Positions 6,446 through 13,846 are shown, numbered from the stretch's first letter. The stretch is DNA of 17,292 nucleotides from an uncultured Prevotellaceae bacterium (GCA_946405695.1 CAMJIA010000031.1:1-17292); one strand, 5' to 3'. Made by a program: numbers and translations. Notes: generated by a model not told the origin, from the sequence alone.

Positions 6446-7222
6446 TTATCTCATCTTAATACACATTTTCGTAAGGTCATCGTTGGGCTCGGCATTGCCA
6501 ACAAAGTCCTCGACGGCCTTATGTATTGTTTCAGAGGTCTGACGGGCGTCACCAAGGTCTTTCTTTAACAGGGCTTGGAGACGCTCGTCGCCAAATTGCT
6601 CCTTGTTACTGTTCTCAGCTTCGTTGATGCCATCGGTATAGATGAAGAGGGTCTTGCCATGCATGTCGCTGATTTCCTCGCCCTCATAGTCGAGTTCAGG
6701 CCACAATCCGATAGGAGCGTTGGACTCCATCTGCATAAATTCTCCGTCGAGAAGGGGTGGATTATGACCGGCATTACAGAACTCCATATGGGCGGTTTTC
6801 AGGTTGATGAGTCCGATGAACATCGTGACGAACATACCCTGCTCGTTGTCTTCTGCCAGCGCATGATTGAGGCGTTGGGCAATGGTATTGGGCGACAGGT
6901 GACCATCCACCAGTGTACGGAACATACGCGTCACCTCAGCCATAAACAATGCTGCAGGGACGCCTTTTCCGCTGACATCGCCCACACAGAAGTATAGCTG
7001 GTCGTTGAGTAGGGCGTAGGCATAGAGGTCTCCGCCAACTTCCTTGGCTGGAGTCATCATGGCGTAGATGTCGATGTCCCTGCGACGCGGGAATACGTGG
7101 GGCAGCATGCGACGTTGAATTTCACGGGCAATACGCAGTTCACTCTCTATGCGTTCCTTGGCCTTGGTGGTCTCTTCCAACTGGTCGTAGGCCTGCTGCA
7201 GCTTGCTGTTGACACTCTTCAT
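6446..7222 (-). CDS. SpoIIE/RsbU-type PP2C serine/threonine phosphatase without sensor domain
   Basis: Protein of 258 residues: a helical linker (about 5-40, LQQAYDQLEETTKAKERIE) leading into a PPM/SpoIIE phosphatase domain. Metal-binding acidic residues are recognisable: Asp65 (VGGDLY), Asp82 (GDVSGKG), Asp197 (YTDG) and Asp248/249 (NDDLT). Such proteins usually dephosphorylate an anti-sigma-factor antagonist. In most relatives this linker follows a membrane or sensor domain, but an in-frame stop lies about 45-50 bases upstream of the ATG at 7222, so here the phosphatase stands alone. A 12-codon frame (ATG at 7257, TGA at 7221-7219) overlaps the start as ATGA and could couple translation. 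No promoter is seen, so it is probably co-transcribed with the HsdR_N gene 57 bases upstream. Confidence 0.88.
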   Translation of the reverse strand: MKSVNSKLQQAYDQLEETTKAKERIESELRIAREIQRRMLPHVFPRRRDIDIYAMMTPAKEVGGDLYAYALLNDQLYFCVGDVSGKGVPAALFMAEVTRMFRTLVDGHLSPNTIAQRLNHALAEDNEQGMFVTMFIGLINLKTAHMEFCNAGHNPPLLDGEFMQMESNAPIGLWPELDYEGEEISDMHGKTLFIYTDGINEAENSNKEQFGDERLQALLKKDLGDARQTSETIHKAVEDFVGNAEPNDDLTKMCIKMR

Positions 7223-7279
7223 GTGTTTAGTGTGCTTGTTACAGCGGTTTTCCGCATATTTTCTGTTTTGTTATTATGT

Positions 7280-7729
7280 TTACAGCTCGGTGTAGAGCGG
7301 AATAGCTGTAAGGAATTGATAGGTTTGGTGCTCGTAATCCATGCGCAGACAATAGTGCTGCAGGCCGTTGCTGACGACAAGATAGTCAACGTGGAGTAGG
7401 AGATTGTAGGCTGAAATCTGGGCGAAAACGTGCCGAGAAATAGGCACAGAGGGCGCCTTGTATTCACAAATCATAAGTGGACGCTGGTCATTGCCGTAAA
7501 CGATGCTGTCGCAACGCACGGTTTTGTCGCCACATTGCAGTGCCACTTCGTTGCCCAGTAGCCCCTTGGGATAGCCCTTGTGGTCAACGAGCCAGTGGGT
7601 AAAATGCTGGCGCACCCACTCTTCAGGGGTCAGGGCTACGTAGCGACGGCGCAGGAAGTCGAAAATTTCCGGTTTCTCGCGCGTACCTCTTATCTTGGCA
7701 TCGTATGCAGGCAAGTTCAACTCTTTCAT
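7280..7729 (-). CDS. Stand-alone HsdR_N-type (PD-D/E-xK fold) protein
   Basis: Protein of 149 residues resembling the N-terminal nuclease-fold domain of type I restriction subunit R (HSDR_N_2 type), without helicase or other restriction genes nearby. Features: ALTPEEWVRQHF (about 32-43), an Asp in VRCDSIVYG and the ICEYKAP strand, which supply the Asp and Glu-x-Lys of a PD-(D/E)xK site. Start is ATG 7729 just behind a TATTTTTG box; the open frame upstream of it overlaps holA and the repeat array. Homologues beside holA are remembered from many Bacteroidales, which argues for a housekeeping role, not restriction. Substrate is unknown. Confidence 0.88.
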   Translation of the reverse strand: MKELNLPAYDAKIRGTREKPEIFDFLRRRYVALTPEEWVRQHFTHWLVDHKGYPKGLLGNEVALQCGDKTVRCDSIVYGNDQRPLMICEYKAPSVPISRHVFAQISAYNLLLHVDYLVVSNGLQHYCLRMDYEHQTYQFLTAIPLYTEL

Positions 7730-7734
7730 GTGTG

Positions 7735-7742
7735 CAAAAATA
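7735..7742 (-). promoter_or_regulatory. -7 box for the HsdR_N / phosphatase unit
   Basis: Minus-strand TATTTTTG, then CACAC and the ATG at 7729: five bases between box and start codon, so the transcript would be leaderless or nearly so. No -33 TTTG; the array at 7751-7777 occupies that place. Confidence 0.55.
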
Positions 7743-7750
7743 CAAAAAAT

Positions 7751-7777
7751 AATTCGTATAATTCGTGTAATTCGTGT
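7751..7777. repeat. 9-bp tandem array (3 units) between divergent genes
   Basis: AATTCGTGT in three phased copies (7751-7759 with one difference, 7760-7768, 7769-7777), between the divergent -7 boxes of the HsdR_N gene and holA. TTCG at 7762-7765 stands 20 bases before the holA -7 box, where TTTG would be expected. Confidence 0.75.
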
Positions 7778-7785
7778 TTTTTTAT

Positions 7786-7793
7786 TATTTTTG
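7786..7793 (+). promoter_or_regulatory. -7 box for holA
   Basis: TATTTTTG followed by CACTCGATT and the ATG at 7803: nine bases between box and start codon. A TTCG at 7762-7765, inside the 9-bp array, is at the right distance for a -33 box. Confidence 0.6.
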
Positions 7794-7802
7794 CACTCGA
7801 TT

Positions 7803-8828
7803 ATGGCCCAAACGACAGTAACATACGATTCAGTGATGAAGGAGCTCCTAGAGCGCCAGTTTAAGCCCATCTATTATCTGATGGGTGATGAGTCGTATTA
7901 TATCGACAAAATCAGCGACTGGATAGCCCAGAACGTGCTACAGCCTGAGGAACAGGACTTTAACCAGACCGTTATGTTCGGATCTGACGTCAATGCGTCG
8001 CAAATTGTCGATACCTGCAAGCGTTATCCCATGATGGCAGAGCGCCAGGTAGTCATCGTCAAAGAAGCTCAGAACATCAAGAATACAGAGCCGCTGGAGA
8101 AGTATTTCCACCAGCCTATGCCATCGACAGTGCTCGTTTTGTGCCATAAAAACGGCAAAATAGACGGTCGAAAACAGGGTTTGGTGAAGGCTATCAAGGA
8201 AAATGGCGTGCTTTTTGAGAGCATGAAACTGAAGGAACGCGACCTTCCAGCCTTTATCCAGCAGTATTTGAAGGCTAAAAATGCCAGTATCGACCCGAAA
8301 TCGACGCAAATGATAGCCGATGCCATCGGTGCAGACCTCAGCAGACTGACCAGTGAGCTCGATAAGGTGCTGTTGGGCTTGCCGGAGCAGGATAGGAGGG
8401 TGACACCTCAGGTGGTAGAGGACCAGATAGGGGTGAGCAAGGACTATAATGCTTTTGAGCTGCGTGATGCCATTGTAAACCGAAATATTCTGAAAGCAAA
8501 TCAGATAATAAAATATTTTGACGAAAATCCGAAGGCTGGTGGACTCTATGCACTCCTCCCGTTGGTGTTTAATTACTTCCAAAACTTGATGTTGGCACAT
8601 TATTGTCCACAAAAAGGCAGTCAGGAAGCACTTGCACAGTGGTTGGATATGAAATCTCCATGGGGTGCCAGAGACTACCTGACGGGTATGAAAAATTACT
8701 CCGGTATGAAAGTGATGCAGATTATCGCCAAGATACGTGAAATTGATGCCAAAAGTAAGGGCCTGGACAACCCCAATACCCCAGCTGGGGAGCTCATGAG
8801 GGAGTTAATTTTCTTTATATTTCATTGA
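7803..8828 (+). CDS. holA: DNA polymerase III subunit delta
   Basis: Protein of 341 residues, the clamp-loader subunit that opens the beta sliding clamp. Recognised from the N-terminal FKPIYYLMGDESYYIDKI, the regularly spaced DnaA/AAA-like delta domains, and LKERDLPAFIQQYLK and DAIGADLSRLTSELDKV in the middle. Length is typical. The open frame extends upstream to 7695, but those residues (including an Ile/Arg-rich run encoded by the 9-bp array) precede the promoter and are not part of the protein; MAQTTVTYDSVMKEL at 7803 is the family-like start. The last residues (ELIFFIFH) are hydrophobic and A/T-rich at DNA level, at the border of the AT-rich stretch. Confidence 0.92.
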   Translation: MAQTTVTYDSVMKELLERQFKPIYYLMGDESYYIDKISDWIAQNVLQPEEQDFNQTVMFGSDVNASQIVDTCKRYPMMAERQVVIVKEAQNIKNTEPLEKYFHQPMPSTVLVLCHKNGKIDGRKQGLVKAIKENGVLFESMKLKERDLPAFIQQYLKAKNASIDPKSTQMIADAIGADLSRLTSELDKVLLGLPEQDRRVTPQVVEDQIGVSKDYNAFELRDAIVNRNILKANQIIKYFDENPKAGGLYALLPLVFNYFQNLMLAHYCPQKGSQEALAQWLDMKSPWGARDYLTGMKNYSGMKVMQIIAKIREIDAKSKGLDNPNTPAGELMRELIFFIFH

Positions 8829-8857
8829 TTTTCCCCTTAATTTTTTCTCGTTGCTCA

Positions 8858-8918
8858 TTTTTGCCAGACATAAAATTTTGGCCTCAAACGCCTGTCTGTA
8901 CTGGTGTTCTGGCAAAAA
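8858..8918. other. Inverted repeat with two competing pairings downstream of holA
   Basis: TTTTTGCCAGA (8858-8868) is the exact reverse complement of TCTGGCAAAAA (8908-8918). Inside, CAGACA (8865-8870) can instead pair with TGTCTG (8893-8898), next to a GGC/GCC pair. The two folds share bases and exclude each other. It starts about 30 bases after holA, so it may act as a 3' end or processing structure; there is no T-tract typical of an intrinsic terminator. Confidence 0.5.
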
Positions 8919-9509
8919 ATAACGCCTCATAATTCGCGTATTTTTGCTTTTCTTGCCGCTCGTTCGGAATTCGCTGAAAACGAAAAAAATGAAGATTTTC
9001 AGAAGGCAAAAATTCGGGTTTGATAAATTTTATGATTTGTGGAACTGAATTTATAAACGCAAACCAATTTAGGAATGTGTTAGGATTTACAATTTATACG
9101 CGAATATTTAAATTTACAAAGAAAAATAGGCGAATTGGAATTCTGATTTGCAAACACAAATTTCACCATTTGTATTTGTATATACATACATATTCAAAAC
9201 AGTATTTATGATATTAAAGTGCCTAAAATCAGCAATTTACACATTTTTATTCGCATTAAATGTATACTTTGGCTATATATTTCAAGAGATTTTATTGTAT
9301 ATTAGAAAATACAACAGATAATATCTGTAAATATCTCATTTATACCCAATTATTTGCGTATATTTCTCTTTAGAGATTCTTGATATGTAAATTTGATGTT
9401 TTTTTTAGATTTGTAATTCTAAACCACGATTTTATATTTCATCAACTATGAAGTTTTAAATTCTGAATTAAAAATTAAAACTTTACAACCTAAAATTTTC
9501 TTTAGATTT

Positions 9510-9541
9510 CTTGCATATGTCAAATAAATGCTTTACCTTTG
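9510..9541 (+). promoter_or_regulatory. Promoter of the XRE regulator gene
   Basis: CTTG (9510-9513), 20-base spacer, TACCTTTG (9534-9541); one mismatch to the consensus -33 box. Leader of 44 bases to the ATG at 9586, holding a small GGCA-TTTT-TGCC hairpin (9559-9570). Confidence 0.7.
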
Positions 9542-9585
9542 TAAAATCAAAATAAAACGGCATTTTTGCCCTATTTTTAAGTAAC

Positions 9586-10071
9586 ATGGACATCAAAGAT
9601 CGCATCAGACTCATCATGGAGGACCAGCATATGACTCAACAGGTGTTCGCTGACTACCTGCAACAGTCACCCGCTACCCTCTCCAGCATTTTCAATGGAC
9701 GTACCCGTCCGACCCTGAATATTGTGGAAGCTATCAAAACGAAAATTCCTGACATTAGCACCGAATGGTTGTTGTGGGGTACTGGTGATATGCATATGAC
9801 TCACCCTGCTGACCAGGAAGAGGGTCTTTTAGATGCCTCTGAACAACCTGTTGGTGGGTCGGATCCAATGTTGAATTTTGATCAACCTTCGCTATTTTCA
9901 CCTCAAAATGTTGCTCAGCCGACAGGTTTGCGTCAGAGTGTAAAAAGTACACACCCGGAAATTGTTCGTGAGGAAATCAAAATAATTGACAAACAACCTC
10001 GTAAAGTGACTGAAATTCGCGTTTATTATGATGATCAAACTTACGAGACCTTTGTTCCTGCTAAAAAATAG
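9586..10071 (+). CDS. XRE-family helix-turn-helix regulator
   Basis: Protein of 161 residues with an N-terminal Cro/CI-type helix-turn-helix (about 5-60; core MTQQVFADYLQQSPATLSSI at 16-35), a variable Gln/Pro-rich middle (about 75-125) and a C-terminal segment VTEIRVYYDDQTYETF (about 140-155). That tail, ending in a run of the form [IV]xxYY/FxDxTxETF, is remembered from a widespread Bacteroidales regulator family, so it is likely a core gene, not phage cargo. It has its own promoter and a strong terminator, so it is monocistronic. The long AT-rich stretch with dyads upstream is a natural place for its own operators. Target genes are unknown. Confidence 0.88.
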   Translation: MDIKDRIRLIMEDQHMTQQVFADYLQQSPATLSSIFNGRTRPTLNIVEAIKTKIPDISTEWLLWGTGDMHMTHPADQEEGLLDASEQPVGGSDPMLNFDQPSLFSPQNVAQPTGLRQSVKSTHPEIVREEIKIIDKQPRKVTEIRVYYDDQTYETFVPAKK

Positions 10072-10120
10072 TCTTTTTTGCAAATACAATAATTAATTTC
10101 TGATATAGTTTCTTCATCTT

Positions 10121-10165
10121 GTCACCAACTATTTGTGAAAACACTTGGTTGGTGGCTTTTTTTTT
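10121..10165 (+). terminator. Intrinsic terminator of the XRE regulator gene
   Basis: Stem GTCACCAAC / GTTGGTGGC (9 bp with one T-G pair; 10121-10129 with 10148-10156), an 18-base loop that can form a small inner hairpin, then nine T (10157-10165). The pyrK -7 box starts two bases later. Confidence 0.85.
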
Positions 10166-10167
10166 AG

Positions 10168-10175
10168 TACTTTTG
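10168..10175 (+). promoter_or_regulatory. -7 box for pyrK-pyrD
   Basis: TACTTTTG directly after the T-tract of the upstream terminator. TTGG at 10145-10148, overlapping the terminator arm, could serve as an imperfect -33 box (19-base spacer). The ATG at 10186 is 10 bases on. Confidence 0.65.
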
Positions 10176-10185
10176 CATGCAAATT

Positions 10186-10959
10186 ATGAAAAAGTTTATC
10201 CTTGATTTAAAAGTTAAGGCCGTAGAACGCCTGAGCGAGAAGCATGTTTTGCTTAAACTGACTGACGAAAATCCTTTGCCGGAGATGTTGCCAGGCCAGT
10301 TTGTAGAGGTACGAGTAGATGGTTCTTCTACGACATTCCTACGTCGCCCTATTTCTATCAATTTTGTAGACCGTCAGGCTAACGAGTTGTGGTTGATGGT
10401 GGCAATGGTTGGTGACGGAACGCGTCAGCTAGGGCAGTTACACGTTGGCGACAGCTTGAACTGCGTATTGCCGTTGGGCAACGGCTTCACTGTGCAAAGC
10501 GATTCTATCGCTTTGAAAAAGGTGTTGCTTGTTGGTGGTGGCGTAGGTGTGGCCCCATTGCTCTATCTGGGCGCTGAACTCAAGGCACAGGGCTGTGAGG
10601 TGACGTTCCTGTTGGGTGGTCGCAGTGCAAAAGACGTGCTGGAGCTGGACTTATTTAATAAGTACGGGCGCGTGTGCGTAACGACAGAGGACGGCACGCT
10701 GGGTGAACAGGGCTTTGTGACCAACCACAGTGTGCTTGTCGAGTCTTTCGACAAGATATTCACCTGTGGTCCTACGCCAATGATGAAGGCTGTGGCACGC
10801 TATGCGAAGGAGAAGGACATCTATTGTGAGGCTTCGCTGGAGAATATGATGGCCTGTGGTCTGGGGGCCTGTCTGTGTTGCGTAGAAAAGACCACAGAGG
10901 GCAATCTCTGTGTTTGTAAGGATGGTCCCGTATTCCCCATCAGCAAGCTGATGTGGTAG
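10186..10959 (+). CDS. pyrK: Dihydroorotate dehydrogenase B, electron transfer subunit
   Basis: Flavo-iron-sulfur subunit of 257 residues that passes electrons from dihydroorotate oxidation to NAD+ in class 1B enzymes (pyrimidine synthesis). Order: FAD-binding barrel with RRPISI (53-58), NAD-binding domain with GGGVGVAP (117-124) and CGPTPMM (194-200), and a C-terminal 2Fe-2S site with Cys224, Cys229, Cys232 and Cys244 in the C-x4-C-x2-C-x11-C pattern. An ATG three codons upstream (10177) lies next to the -7 box and probably upstream of the transcription start, so ATG 10186 (MKKFILDL) is preferred. pyrD follows after 24 bases. Confidence 0.95.
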   Translation: MKKFILDLKVKAVERLSEKHVLLKLTDENPLPEMLPGQFVEVRVDGSSTTFLRRPISINFVDRQANELWLMVAMVGDGTRQLGQLHVGDSLNCVLPLGNGFTVQSDSIALKKVLLVGGGVGVAPLLYLGAELKAQGCEVTFLLGGRSAKDVLELDLFNKYGRVCVTTEDGTLGEQGFVTNHSVLVESFDKIFTCGPTPMMKAVARYAKEKDIYCEASLENMMACGLGACLCCVEKTTEGNLCVCKDGPVFPISKLMW

Positions 10960-10983
10960 TTCATAATGCAAAATTCATAATTA

Positions 10984-11889
10984 ATGGCTGATTTAAGAGT
11001 AAATATAGGTGCACTGAGTCTGAAGAACCCAGTAATGACAGCCAGCGGTACGTTTGGCTATGGTGTTGAATTTGAGGACTTTATAGACCTTGGTGGCTTG
11101 GGCGGCATTATCGTGAAGGGTACAACGCTGAAGCCTCGCGAGGGTAATGACTATCCGCGTATGGCAGAGACCGCCAGTGGTATGCTGAACTGTGTGGGAC
11201 TGCAGAATAAGGGCGTGGACTACTTCTGTGAGCACATCTATCCGCAGATTAAGGATATCGACACGAATATGATAGTCAACGTTAGTGGTTCATCGCCTGA
11301 GGACTATGCCGAATGTGCTGCACGCATTGATGCACTGGACAAGATTCCTGCCATCGAACTGAACATCTCTTGTCCGAACGTGAAGGATGGCGGAATGGCC
11401 TTTGGCGTGACGTGTCAGGGGGCTTCGAGTGTGGTCAAGGCAGTGCGTCAGGCTTATCATAAGACGCTGATAGTCAAGCTGTCACCCAATGTGACGGATA
11501 TTGCTGAGATTGCCCGTGCAGTAGAAGCTGAAGGTGCAGACTCAGTGTCACTCATCAATACGCTGATGGGTATGGCTATCGACATAGAACGTCGCAAAAA
11601 GGTACTGTCAATAGGTACGGGTGGACTTTCTGGTCCCGCTGTGAAGCCTGTCGCTTTGCGTATGGTCTATCAGGTGGCTAAGGCCGTGAAAATCCCTGTC
11701 GTAGGTTTGGGAGGCATCTCTACGGCAAAGGATGCCCTGGAGTTCCTAATGGCTGGTGCTACAGCTATTGAGATTGGTACAGCAAACTTCCTCGATCCTG
11801 CGGTAACTATCAAGGTTCGGGATGGCATCAACGAATGGCTCGATGCCCATGGATGCCAGGATATCCACGAGATTATCGGGTGTCTGTAA
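10984..11889 (+). CDS. pyrD: Dihydroorotate dehydrogenase B, catalytic subunit
   Basis: FMN enzyme of 301 residues oxidising dihydroorotate to orotate. Class 1B features: [10 protein letters not shown] (18-27) near the N-terminus, NISCPNV with the active-site base Cys130 (class 2 enzymes have Ser), SLINTL, and the C-terminal phosphate-binding VVGLGGIST. Together with pyrK it forms the heterotetrameric NAD-dependent enzyme. No separate promoter; the 24-base gap holds TTCATAATGCA, the inverted form of part of the aguA/ABC intergenic array. Converges on aroC. Confidence 0.96.
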   Translation: MADLRVNIGALSLKNPVMTASGTFGYGVEFEDFIDLGGLGGIIVKGTTLKPREGNDYPRMAETASGMLNCVGLQNKGVDYFCEHIYPQIKDIDTNMIVNVSGSSPEDYAECAARIDALDKIPAIELNISCPNVKDGGMAFGVTCQGASSVVKAVRQAYHKTLIVKLSPNVTDIAEIARAVEAEGADSVSLINTLMGMAIDIERRKKVLSIGTGGLSGPAVKPVALRMVYQVAKAVKIPVVGLGGISTAKDALEFLMAGATAIEIGTANFLDPAVTIKVRDGINEWLDAHGCQDIHEIIGCL

Positions 11890-11923
11890 AAAGCAAGAAG
11901 GAAGTAAGGTGTTGAGACATAAT

Positions 11924-11951
11924 TTAAGGGCGGCCAAAAGGTCGCCCTTAA
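11924..11951. terminator. Bidirectional hairpin between pyrD and aroC
   Basis: Perfect 9-bp inverted repeat TTAAGGGCG / CGCCCTTAA (11924-11932 with 11943-11951) with a 10-base loop. It lies 35 bases after pyrD. There is no T-tract on either side, so it may act as an mRNA 3'-end stabiliser or a weak terminator for the convergent units. Confidence 0.6.
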
Positions 11952-12060
11952 CCAACACAAAAACTAAACTAGACTTAACTAAAGCTATTTCAGATTTTCA
12001 CAAATCCCTCATAGCTTGTGCAAAGATAGTATAATTTCTTTAAACCACAAGTATTTTTTG

Positions 12061-12090
12061 AGATTTTTTTGCATTTAAATGCGAAAATCT
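12061..12090 (-). terminator. Palindromic hairpin overlapping the aroC stop
   Basis: AGATTTT (12061-12067) and AAAATCT (12084-12090) flank the 12-base palindrome GCATTTAAATGC (12071-12082), giving a long, almost unbroken A/T-rich stem. The first base of the aroC stop complement (12090) is in the stem. It probably marks the 3' end of the slyD-aroC transcript, though no T-tract follows on the minus strand. Confidence 0.45.
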
Positions 12091-13181
12091 TAGATTTTCC
12101 CTGTTTTGTAGACCAAATACGCGTCTAAAATGGTAATTGCAGCCATCGCTTCAACAACAGGAACGGCACGTGGCAAGACACAGGCATCATGACGTCCGCG
12201 AGCAGTCAGTGTGGTTTCGTTGCCGTGAATGTCTACCGTTTCCTGTTCGCGGAGTAGGGTAGCAACGGGCTTGAAGGCCACACGGAAGAAGATGTCTTGT
12301 CCATTAGAGATGCCGCCTTGAATGCCTCCGCTGTGGTTGGTCTTGGTGGTCACGACAGAATCCTGCCCCACAGTGTCGTGAGATACAGTGAACACGTCGT
12401 TCTGCTCAGAGCCTCGTTGGGTGACAGCAGCAAAGCCATCGCCATATTCAAAGCCCTTCACGGCATTGATGCTCAGCATGGCAGCACCCAGTTGGGCGTG
12501 CAGTTTGCCAAATTCTGGCTCTCCCAGACCCACAGGACAACCCTTGATGACACAGGTAATAACGCCTCCGATGGTGTCACCCTCAGCTTTGACCTGCTGG
12601 ATGAGCTTAATCATCTCTTCAGCCTTCTGCGGGTCAGGACAGCGCACAGCATTTGTCTCTGTCAGCGAGAGGTCGTAGCGGTGATAATCGCTGTCAAGCG
12701 CGATAGTACCCACCTGCGAGGTATAGGCACTAATCTGGATACCCAACTGGCGCAGAACAAGCTTGGCCAGGGCACCGGCAACCACACGACTGATGGTAAT
12801 GCGGGCCGAGGAACGTCCACCACCACGATGGTCGCGCACGCCATATTTCTGCGTGTAGGTGTAGTCGGCATGAGAGGGTCGGAACACCTCGCGCATGTTG
12901 TCGTAATCGCTGGAGTGCTGGTTCTCGTTGCGCACAATGAAGCCGATAGGACAGCCTGTCGACTTGCCCTCGAAGACACCGCTGAGCAGTTCCACGTGGT
13001 CTGCCTCATTGCGTGCTGTCGTAATGTTGCTCTGACCAGGACGCCTACGGTTCAGCTCCTGTTGGATGAAGTCGATATCGATGTCGATGCCGGCAGGCAT
13101 GCCGTCAACAACACCGCCAATGGCCTCACCATGGCTCTCGCCAAAGGTGGTCAGACGGAAGATGGTTCCTGTAGTGTTCAT
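12090..13181 (-). CDS. aroC: Chorismate synthase
   Basis: Enzyme of 363 residues making chorismate from EPSP with reduced FMN, the last shikimate-pathway step. All signatures are present: GESHG (14-18), RRRPGQS (45-51), [10 protein letters not shown] (100-109), [14 protein letters not shown] (114-127) and [16 protein letters not shown] (329-344). The start [13 protein letters not shown] at 13181 matches the family; the frame is open for 22 more codons through a 9-bp tandem array to a TTG at 13247, but that extension is repeat-encoded Tyr/Lys-rich sequence and overlaps the slyD stop. Likely second gene of a slyD-aroC unit. Confidence 0.96.
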   Translation of the reverse strand: MNTTGTIFRLTTFGESHGEAIGGVVDGMPAGIDIDIDFIQQELNRRRPGQSNITTARNEADHVELLSGVFEGKSTGCPIGFIVRNENQHSSDYDNMREVFRPSHADYTYTQKYGVRDHRGGGRSSARITISRVVAGALAKLVLRQLGIQISAYTSQVGTIALDSDYHRYDLSLTETNAVRCPDPQKAEEMIKLIQQVKAEGDTIGGVITCVIKGCPVGLGEPEFGKLHAQLGAAMLSINAVKGFEYGDGFAAVTQRGSEQNDVFTVSHDTVGQDSVVTTKTNHSGGIQGGISNGQDIFFRVAFKPVATLLREQETVDIHGNETTLTARGRHDACVLPRAVPVVEAMAAITILDAYLVYKTGKI

Positions 13182-13184
13182 GAA

Positions 13185-13229
13185 CTTATGGGACTTATAG
13201 GTCTTATAGGTCTTATGTGACTTATAGGG
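13185..13229. repeat. 9-bp tandem array (5 units) between slyD and aroC
   Basis: Five exactly phased 9-bp units of consensus CTTATAGGT on the plus strand (starts 13185, 13194, 13203, 13212, 13221; some differ at the last four bases). It ends three bases before the aroC start codon on the minus strand. The unit is a multiple of three and contains no stop in the aroC frame, so copy changes would keep upstream in-frame reading open. Confidence 0.88.
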
Positions 13230-13237
13230 TGGCCTGA

Positions 13238-13846
13238 TTAGTGACAATGGCCACAGCCACAGCCATCGTGATGATGCTCGTGCTCATGGTCACAGCCACA
13301 GTCGTCGTGGTCGCAACCACCTCCGCAATCGTCGCAGTGACAGCCACAGCCACCTGTCAGGTGCTTCATCATGTGGTCTATCTCTTCTTTTGTGGCGTCG
13401 CGGTTCTCCAGAACAGTACCCTCAAAATAGAGGGTCTCGCCAGCCAACGGGTGGTTGAGGTCCATCTTTACCTTGTCCTCACTGATTTCCATGACGCGAC
13501 CATTGAAACGGTCACCCTGCTCGTTCTGCAGTGGAACGATGGCGTCCTGGAAGATATGCTCGTGGTCGAAGTGGCCGTTGATGCAGAACATCTCACGATC
13601 AAGGTCGAGTACCAGCTCGTCATGATATTCGCCATAGCCATCTTCCTTGCTCAACGTAATCTGGAAGTTCTGGCCTTTCTCGGTAGCTATCATCTGCTCC
13701 TCAAACTTGTCGAGGGCAAAGCCAAAGCCAGTGATGAATGCGAATGGTTGCTCGGCAGTGGCCTCTTCAATGAGTTCTTTTCCGTTGTCGCCGTCAACAT
13801 ACAGCTTGTATGAAGCGGCAATGTACTTGTTTGTCTTGTTGTCCAT
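13238..13846 (-). CDS. slyD: FKBP-type peptidyl-prolyl isomerase, SlyD type
   Basis: Cytoplasmic prolyl isomerase and chaperone of 202 residues. The FKBP domain with the insert-in-flap chaperone module covers about 1-150 ([18 protein letters not shown], then DREMFCING, then [15 protein letters not shown]). The last 38 residues (165-202) form a metal-binding tail with ten Cys and nine His, like the nickel-binding tail of E. coli SlyD. Promoter is at 13914-13883 with a 36-base leader. aroC follows after 56 bases. Confidence 0.93.
   Translation of the reverse strand: MDNKTNKYIAASYKLYVDGDNGKELIEEATAEQPFAFITGFGFALDKFEEQMIATEKGQNFQITLSKEDGYGEYHDELVLDLDREMFCINGHFDHEHIFQDAIVPLQNEQGDRFNGRVMEISEDKVKMDLNHPLAGETLYFEGTVLENRDATKEEIDHMMKHLTGGCGCHCDDCGGGCDHDDCGCDHEHEHHHDGCGCGHCH

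Larger units (their letters stand above)
8829..9585. other. AT-rich gene-free stretch with dyads (757 bases)
   Basis: No convincing gene. The 63-residue frame at 9020-9211 has low-complexity composition and no start signal. From about 9010 to 9560 the DNA is much richer in A and T than the flanks. Dyads: 11-bp arms 8858-8868 / 8908-8918; 8940-8947 / 9006-9013 enclosing 8974-8980 / 8996-9002; GAATT-GG-AATTC 9133-9144; an 11-bp arm hairpin with one mismatch 9151-9178; ACAGATA-A-TATCTGT 9314-9328; TCTCT-TT-AGAGA near 9365-9377; TTTAGA / TCTAAA 9404-9423. TTTAGATTT occurs twice (9404-9412, 9501-9509). It may be a regulatory region for the XRE gene, a non-coding RNA locus, or decayed sequence. Confidence 0.6.

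Noticed and set aside
7280..7729. Type I restriction-modification system
   Set aside because: Only an HsdR N-terminal-like domain is present; no methylase, specificity or helicase gene in the window.
7695..7802. 36-residue N-terminal extension of holA
   Set aside because: It lies upstream of the -7 box and is partly encoded by the 9-bp array; the family-like start is at 7803.
7938..8612. 224-residue minus-strand open frame opposite holA
   Set aside because: Antisense shadow with no recognisable motifs; holA is well supported.
9020..9211. 63-residue open frame in the AT-rich stretch
   Set aside because: AT-driven composition, no ribosome-binding or promoter signal, no family resemblance.
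9586..10071. Prophage or mobile element marked by the XRE regulator
   Set aside because: No integrase, attachment-site repeats or phage genes around it; neighbours are core genes and the C-terminal tail is that of a common Bacteroidales regulator.
12297..13220. 307-residue plus-strand open frame opposite aroC
   Set aside because: It mirrors the codons of aroC, has no family resemblance and no promoter; aroC carries all its signatures on the other strand.
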